A stretch of 64,000 nucleotides of DNA, taken from assembly GCA_963920705.1 (NCBI GenBank), contig OY987232.1, forward strand, positions 2,170,001 to 2,234,000. The letters are read 5' to 3'. Numbering within the stretch: the first letter of the stretch is position 1; the number at the start of each line of letters is the position of its first letter. Of the stretch, positions 57,868 through 64,000 are shown piece after piece. This DNA is from Odiellus spinosus. Lineage: Eukaryota; Arthropoda; Arachnida; Opiliones; Phalangiidae. Position numbers and translations under genes: made by a program. The notes below the pieces were generated by a model. It did not search any database. It saw nothing but the letters and a program-made list of their open reading frames with translations, and had not been told where the DNA came from.

Positions 57868-58382
57868 GAAATTTGTGGATCTATACTTGGGAAATTGGTG
57901 GATCTATACTTGGGAAATTTGTGAATCTATACTTGGGAAATATGTGAATCTAAACTTGGGAAATTTGTGAATCTAAACTTGGGAAATTTGTGAATCTATA
58001 CATGGTAAATTTGTGAATCTATACTTGGGAAATATGTGAATCTATACTTGGGAAATTTGTGAATCTATACATGGTAAATTTGTAAATCTATACTTGGGAA
58101 ATTTGTGAATTTATACTTGGGAAATTTGTGAATCTATACTTGGGAAATTTGTGAATCTATGCTTGGGAAATTTGTGAATCTATACTTGGGAAATTTGTGA
58201 ATCTATACTTGGGAAATTTGTGAATCTATACTTGGGAAATTTGTGAATCTAAACTTGGGAAATTGGTGGATCTATACTTGGGAAATTTGTGAATCTATAC
58301 TTGGGAAATTTGTGAATCTATACTTGGGAAATTTGTGAATCTATACTTGGGAAATTTGTGAATCTATACTTGGGAAATTTGA

Positions 58383-60900
58383 GAATCTATACTTGGGAAA
58401 TTTGAGAATCTATACTTGGGAAATTTGTGAATCTATACTTGGGAAATTGGTGGATCTATACTTGGGAAATTGGTGGATCTATACTTGGGAAATTGGTGGA
58501 TCTATACTTGGGAAATTGGTGGATCTATACTTGGCAAATTTCTGGATCTATACTTGGGAAATTGGTGGATCTATACTTGGGAAATTGTTGGATCTATATT
58601 TAGGAAATTGGTGGATCTATACTTGGGTAATTGGTGGATCTATACTTGGGAAATTTGTGAATCTATACTTGGGAAATATGTGAATCTAATCTTGGGAAAT
58701 TGGTGGATCTATACTTTTGAAATTTGTGAATCTATACTTGGGAAATATGTGAATCTATACTTGGGAAATTTGTGAATCTAAACTTGGGAAATTGGTGGAT
58801 CTATACTTGGGAAATTTGTGAATCTATACTTGGGAAATTTGTGAATCTATACTTGGGAAATTTGTGAATCTATACTTGGGAAATTTGTGAATCTATACTT
58901 GGGAAATTTGAGAATCTATACTTGGGAAATTTGTGAATCTATACTTGGGAAATTGGTGGATCTATACTTGGGAAATTGGTGGATCTATACTTGGGAAATT
59001 GGTGGATCTATACTTGGGAAATTGGTGGATCTATACTTGGCAAATTTCTGGATCTATACTTGGGAAATTGCTGGATCTATACTTGGGAAATTGGTGGATC
59101 TATACTTGGGAAATTGTTGGATCTATATTTAGGAAATTGGTGGATCTATACTTGGGAAATTTGTGAATCTATACTTGGGAAATATGTGAATCTAAACTTG
59201 GGAAATTTGTGAATCTAAACTTGGGAAATTTGTGAATCTATACATGGTAAATTTGTGAATCTAATCTTGGGAAATTGGTGGATCTATACTTGGGAAATTT
59301 GTGAATCTATACTTGGGAAATATGTGAATCTATACTTGGGAAATTTGTGAATCTATACATGGTAAATTTGTAAATCTATACTTGGGAAATTTGTGAATTT
59401 ATACTTGGGAAATTTGTGAATCTATACTTGGGAAATTTGTGAATCTATACTTGGGAAATTTGTGAATCTATACTTGGGAAATTTGTGAATCTATACTTGG
59501 GAAATTTGTGAATCTATACTTGGGAAATTTGTGAATCTAAACTTGGGAAATTGGTGGATCTATACTTGGGAAATTTGTGAATCTATACTTGGGAAATTTG
59601 TGAATCTATACTTGGGAAATTTGTGAATCTATACTTGGGAAATTTGTGAATCTATACTTGGGAAATTTGAGAATCTATACTTGGGAAATTTGAGAATCTA
59701 TACTTGGGAAATTTGTGAATCTATACTTGGGAAATTGGTGGATCTATACTTGGGAAATTGGTGGATCTATACTTGGGAAATTGGTGGATCTATACTTGGC
59801 AAATTTCTGGATCTATACTTGGGAAATTGCTGGATCTATACTTGGGAAATTGGTGGATCTATACTTGGGAAATTGTTGGATCTATATTTAGGAAATTGGT
59901 GGATCTATACTTGGGTAATTGGTGGATCTATACTTGGGAAATTTGTCAATCTATACTTGGGAAATTGGTGGATCTATACTTGGGAAATTGGTGGATCTAT
60001 ACTTGGGAAATTGTTGGATCTATACTTGAGAAATTGTTGGATCTATACTTGGGAAATTAGTGAATCTATACTTGGGAAATTTGTGAATCTACACTTGGGA
60101 AATTTGAGAATCTATATTTGGGAAATTTGTGAATCTATACTTGAGAAATTTGTGACTCTAAACTTGGGAAATTGGTGGATCTATACTTGAGAAATTTGTG
60201 GATCTATACTTGGGAAATTGGTGGATCTATACTTGGGAAATTGGTGGATCTATACTTGGGAAATTGGTGGATCTATACTTGGGAAATTTGTGAATCTATA
60301 CTTGGGAAATTTGTGAATCTATACTTGGGAAATTTGAGAATCTATACTTGGGAAATTTGTGAATCTATACTTGGGAAATTGGTGGATCTATACTTGGGAA
60401 ATTGGTGGATCTATACTTGGGAAATTGGTGGATCTATACTTGGCAAATTTCTGGATCTATACTTGGGAAATTGCTGGATCTACACTTGGGAAATTGGTGG
60501 ATCTATACTTGGGAAATTGTTGGATCTATATTTAGGAAATTGGTGGATCTATACTTGAGTAATTGGTGGATCTATACTTGGGAAATTTGTCAATCTATAC
60601 TTGGGAAATTGGTGGATCTATACTTGGGAAATTGGTGGATCTATACTTGGGAAATTGTTGGATCTATACTTGAGAAATTGTTGGATCTATACTTGGGAAA
60701 TTAGTGAATCTATACTTGGGAAATTTGTGAATCTACACTTGGGAAATTTGAGAATCTATACTTGGGAAATTTGTGAATCTATACTTGAGAAATTTGTGAA
60801 TCTAAACTTGGGAAATTGGTGGATCTATACTTGAGAAATTTGTGGATCTATACTTGGGAAATTGGTGGATCTATACTTGGGAAATTGGTGGATCTATACT
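58383..60900 (+). repeat. Cluster of four GG-box modules
   Basis: The marker TTGGCAAATTTCTGG occurs at 58531, 59037, 59796 and 60440, spaced 506, 759 and 644 bp (22, 33 and 28 monomers). Each copy is preceded by consensus or TTGAGAAT monomers and consecutive TGGTGGAT boxes, and followed by TATTTAGG. The modules at 59.68-60.19 and 60.40-60.83 kb also share TTGTCAAT, ACTTGAGAAA with TGTTGGAT, and TTAGTGAAT. Intervening consensus stretches carry ACATGGTA and GAATTTATAC variants near 58.1, 59.4 and 61.1 kb. Confidence 0.78.
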
Positions 60901-61564
60901 TGGGAAATTTGTGAATCTATACTTGGGAAATATGTGAATCTAAACTTGGGAAATTTGTGAATCTAAACTTGGGAAATTTGTGAATCTATACATGGTAAAT
61001 TTGTGAATCTAATCTTGGGAAATTGGTGGATCTATACTTGGGAAATTTGTGAATCTATACTTGGGAAATATGTGAATCTATACTTGGGAAATTTGTGAAT
61101 ATATACATGGTAAATTTGTAAATCTATACTTGGGAAATTTGTGAATTTATACTTGGGAAATTTGTGAATCTATACTTGGGAAATTTGTGAATCTATACTT
61201 GGGAAATTTGTGAATCTATACTTGGGAAATTTGTGAATCTATACTTGGGAAATTTGTGAATCTATACTTGGGAAATTTGTGAATCTAAACTTGGGAAATT
61301 GGTGGATCTATACTTGGGAAATTTGTGAATCTATACTTGGGAAATTTGTGAATCTATACTTGGGAAATTTGTGAATCTATACTTGGGAAATTTGTGAATC
61401 TATACTTGGGAAATATGTGAATCTATACTTGGGAAATTTTTGAATCTATACATGGTAAATTTGTGAATCTATACTTGGGAAATTTGTGAATCTATACTTG
61501 GGAAATTTGTGAATCTATACTTGGGAAATTTGTGAATCTATACTTGGGAAATTTGTGAATCTAT

Positions 61565-62545
61565 ACTTGGGAAATATGTGAATCTATACTTGGGAAATTT
61601 GTGAATCTATACTTGGGAAATTGGTGGATCTATACTTGGGAAATTGCTTGATCTATACTTGGGAAATTTGTGAATCTATACTTGGGAAATATGTGAATCT
61701 ATACATGGTAAATTTGTGAATCTAATCTTGGGAAATTGGTGAATCTATACTTGGGAAATTGCTGGATCTATACTTGGGAAATTTGTGAATCTATTCATGG
61801 TAAATTTGTAAATCTATACTTGGGAAATTTGTGAACCTATACTTGGGAAATTTGTGAATCTATACTTGTGAAATTTGTGAATCTATACTTGGGAAATTTG
61901 TGAATCTATACTTGGGAAATATGTGAATCTATACTTGGGAAATTTGTGAATCTATACATGGTAAATTTGTGAATCTATACTTGGGAAATTTGTGAATCTA
62001 TACTTGGGAAATTTGTGAATCTATACTTGGGAAATTTGTGAATCTATACTTGGGAAATATGTGAATCTATACTTGGGAAATTTGTGAATCTATACTTGGG
62101 AAATTTGTGAATCTATACTTGGGAAATTTGTGAATCTATACTTGGGAAATATGTGAATCTATACTTGGGAAATTTGTGAATCTATACTTGGGAAATTGGT
62201 GGATCTATACTTGGGAAATTGCTTGATCTATACTTGGGAAATTTGTGAATCTATACTTGGGAAATATGTGAATCTATACATGGTAAATTTGTGAATCTAA
62301 TCTTGGGAAATTGGTGAATCTATACTTGGGAAATTGCTGGATCTATACTTGGGAAATTTGTGAATCTATTCATGGTAAATTTGTAAATCTATACTTGGGA
62401 AATTTGTGAACCTATACTTGGGAAATTTGTGAATCTATACTTGTGAAATTTGTGAATCTATACTTGGGAAATTTGTGAATCTATACTTGGCAAATATGTG
62501 AATCTATACTTGGGAAATTTGTGAATCTATACATGGTAAATTTGT
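61565..62545 (+). repeat. 25-monomer (575-bp) tandem repeat
   Basis: TTCATGG at 61794 and 62369 are 575 bp apart (25x23). Both sit in the order ATGTGAAT, TGGTGGAT, TGCTTGAT, ATGTGAAT, ACATGGTA, TAATCTTGG, TGGTGAAT, TGCTGGAT, TTCATGG, GAACCTATAC, ACTTGTGAAA. The same order occurs without the GG box at 53.2, 54.2 and 56.4 kb, so these are further copies of that zone's unit. Outer limits are approximate. Confidence 0.75.
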
Positions 62546-62871
62546 GAATCTATACTTGGGAAATTTGTGAATCTATACTTGGGAAATTTGTGAATCTATA
62601 CTTGGGAAATTTGTGAATCTATACTTGGGAAATTTGTGAATCTATACTTGGGAAATTTGTGAATCTATACTTGGGAAATTTGTGAATCTATACTTGGGAA
62701 ATTTGTGAATCTATACTTGGGAAATTTGTGAATCTATACTTGGGAAATTTGTGAATCTATACTTGGGAAATTTGTGAATCTATACTTGGGAAATTTGTGA
62801 ATCTATACTTGGGAAATTTGTGAATCTATACTTGGGAAATTTGTGAATCTATACTTGGGAAATTTGTGAAT
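62545..62871 (+). repeat. Run of about 14 identical consensus monomers
   Basis: Between the ACATGGTA monomer near 62530 and the AAACTTGG monomer near 62872 every unit is the exact consensus (core CTATACTTGGGAAAT, box TTGTGAAT). It is the longest perfect run that I found. Shorter ones of about 10-12 units lie at 53.46, 54.48 and 56.61 kb, and about 8 units near 4.62 kb. Confidence 0.85.
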
Positions 62872-63417
62872 CTAAACTTGGGAAATTGGTGGATCTATAC
62901 TTGGGAAATTTGTGAATCTATACTTGGGAAATTTGTGAATCTATACTTGGGAAATTTGTGAATCTATACTTGGGAAATATGTGAATCTATACTTGGGAAA
63001 TTTTTGAATCTATACATGGTAAATTTGTGAATCTATACTTGGGAAATTTGTGAATCTATACTTGGGAAATTTGTGAATCTATACTTGGGAAATTTGTGAA
63101 TCTATACTTGGGAAATTTGTGAATCTATACTTGGGAAATTTGTGAATCTATACTTGGGAAATTGGTGAATCTAAACTTGGGAAATTGGTGGATCTATACT
63201 TGGGAAATTTGTGAATCTATACTTGGGAAATTTGTGAATCTATACTTGGGAAATTTGTGAATCTATACTTGGGAAATTTGTGAATCTATACTTGGGAAAT
63301 TTGTGAATCTAAACTTGGGAAATTGGTGGATCTATACTTGGGAAATTTGTGAATCTATACTTGGGAAATTTGTGAATCTATACTTGGGAAATTTGTGAAT
63401 CTATACTTGGGAAATTT

Positions 63418-64000
63418 GTGAATCTATACTTGGGAAATTTGAGAATCTATACTTGGGAAATTTGTGAATCTATACTTGGGAAATTGGTGGATCTATACTT
63501 GGGAAATTGGTGGATCTATACTTGGGAAATTGGTGGATCTATACTTGGCAAATTTCTGGATCTATACTTGGGAAATTGCTGGATCTATACTTGGGAAATT
63601 GGTGGATCTATACTTGGGAAATTGTTGGATCTATATTTAGGAAATTGGTGGATCTATACTTGGGTAATTGGTGGATCTATACTTGGGAAATTTGTCAATC
63701 TATACTTGGGAAATTGGTGGATCTATACTTGGGAAATTGGTGGATCTATACTTGGGAAATTGTTGGATCTATACTTGAGAAATTGTTGGATCTATACTTG
63801 GGAAATTAGTGAATCTATACTTGGGAAATTTGTGAATCTACACTTGGGAAATTTGAGAATCTATACTTGGGAAATTTGTGAATCTATACTTGAGAAATTT
63901 GTGACTCTAAACTTGGGAAATTGGTGGATCTATACTTGAGAAATTTGTGGATCTATACTTGGGAAATTGGTGGATCTATACTTGGGAAATTGGTGGATCT
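63418..64000 (+). repeat. GG-box module, further copy cut by the window edge
   Basis: TTGGCAAATTTCTGG at 63545 and the rare GTGACTCTAA at 63901 match 59796 and 60152, both 3749 bp (163x23) upstream, so this is a copy of the 59.68-60.19 kb module. It gives the same open frames (173 and 100 codons) of periodic peptide, which I do not regard as coding. The array continues past the end of the window. Confidence 0.82.

Larger units (their letters stand above)
52951..58300 (+). repeat. HOR zone with spacings that are exact multiples of 23 bp
   Basis: CTGTGAAT at 52951, 53963 and 56102 and TTCATGG at 53307, 54319 and 56458 give the same two offsets, 1012 (44x23) and 2139 (93x23). ACTTGGAAAATT at 54828 and 56967 also gives 2139. 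The offset grows to 2185 (two extra monomers) at the ACTTGAGAAAATTG marker (55081 and 57266) and at TTGGCAAA (55288 and 57473). No length-variant monomers were noticed in these intervals, unlike the left part of the window. Long consensus runs lie at 53.46-53.70, 54.48-54.75 and 56.61-56.88 kb. Confidence 0.82.
1..64000 (+). repeat. Satellite array of 23-bp monomers filling the whole window
   Basis: Every line of the sequence is a head-to-tail copy of one 23-bp unit: core CTATACTTGGGAAAT plus an 8-nt box, usually TTGTGAAT. Common boxes are TTGTGAAT, TGGTGGAT, TGCTGGAT, TGCTTGAT, ATGTGAAT, TTCTGAAT, TTATGAAT and TTGAGAAT; common core changes are ACATGGTA, TAATCTTGG, TAAACTTGG, CTCTAC, ACTTGTGAAA, ACACTTGG, ATGCTTGG and ACTTCTGAAA. 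No monomer in reverse orientation and no non-repeat segment was seen, so stretches without genes hold only this repeat. Length differences are rare: 22-bp monomers (box TTTGAAT), 21-bp monomers (GTAAATAAAT type, or an AAATTTGAATC junction) and two 24-bp monomers. Array size and HOR structure point to eukaryotic heterochromatin (inference). The family name and host are not recognised. Confidence 0.98.

Noticed and set aside
1-64000. CRISPR array
   Set aside because: The period is 23 bp with no unique spacers: the whole unit repeats, including the box. Length, uniform monomers and absence of cas-like genes do not fit.
1-64000. Telomeric or simple microsatellite repeat
   Set aside because: The unit is 23 bp, AT-rich and structured into HORs; no short G-rich telomere-type repeat is present.
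1-64000. TATA-like promoters (CTATACTT) and AATAAA signals as functional sites
   Set aside because: They recur with the monomer or HOR unit and have no associated gene. Similarity to such short motifs is expected in AT-rich DNA, so they are not annotated as regulatory features.
1-64000. Transposable element or inverted segment within the array
   Set aside because: I looked for breaks in the 23-bp rhythm and for reverse-oriented monomers (CCCAAGTATAG) and found none. All length changes are 1-2 nt or whole monomers.
1-64000. CENP-B box
   Set aside because: That motif requires CpG-containing half sites. The monomer has no CpG and no similar 17-nt sequence was seen, which neither supports nor excludes a centromeric role.

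Overview
The whole 64 kb window is one uninterrupted, head-to-tail satellite DNA array. I see no gene, RNA gene, transposon or other unique sequence in it. The monomer is 23 bp: a conserved 15-nt core, CTATACTTGGGAAAT, followed by a variable 8-nt box, most often TTGTGAAT. The consensus is about 30% GC and has no CpG. About 2,780 monomers fill the window, all in the same orientation, and neither edge of the array is visible, so the real array is longer than 64 kb.

An array of this size, with higher-order structure, strongly suggests a eukaryotic chromosome in (peri)centromeric or other constitutive heterochromatin, or a sex or B chromosome. I do not recognise the monomer as a named satellite, and the species cannot be read from it.

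The array has nested higher-order repeat (HOR) structure. Monomer variants recur in fixed order, and distances between copies of a diagnostic variant equal n x 23 minus the few 1-2 nt deletions carried by 22-bp (box TTTGAAT) and 21-bp (GTAAATAAAT) monomers. Region by region: 1-5,401 holds three units of 1.4-2.0 kb; 5,402-11,648 holds five units of 0.9-1.6 kb; 12,058-20,390 is a tandem duplication (4,729 bp then 3,604 bp) whose first copy has an extra 1,171-bp internal duplication; 20,391-33,205 holds units of 0.8-1.9 kb where the 21-bp monomer first appears; 33,206-39,957 is a 3.3/3.4-kb tandem duplication, with a third, internally deleted copy near 51.7-52.3 kb; 39,958-48,792 holds HORs of 1.77-2.48 kb; 49,386-51,499 is a 1,057-bp tandem duplication; 52.3-64.0 kb is a more regular zone in which the copy spacings I checked are exact multiples of 23 bp, mixing consensus runs with blocks rich in the GG-type box.

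Open reading frames of up to 196 codons occur on the + strand only. They are products of the repeat: 23 is not divisible by 3, the usual box gives one TGA per 69 bp in each frame, and GG-type boxes remove it. I do not annotate them as genes. Nothing here works as an operon or pathway; the biology is that of satellite expansion, unequal exchange and homogenisation.
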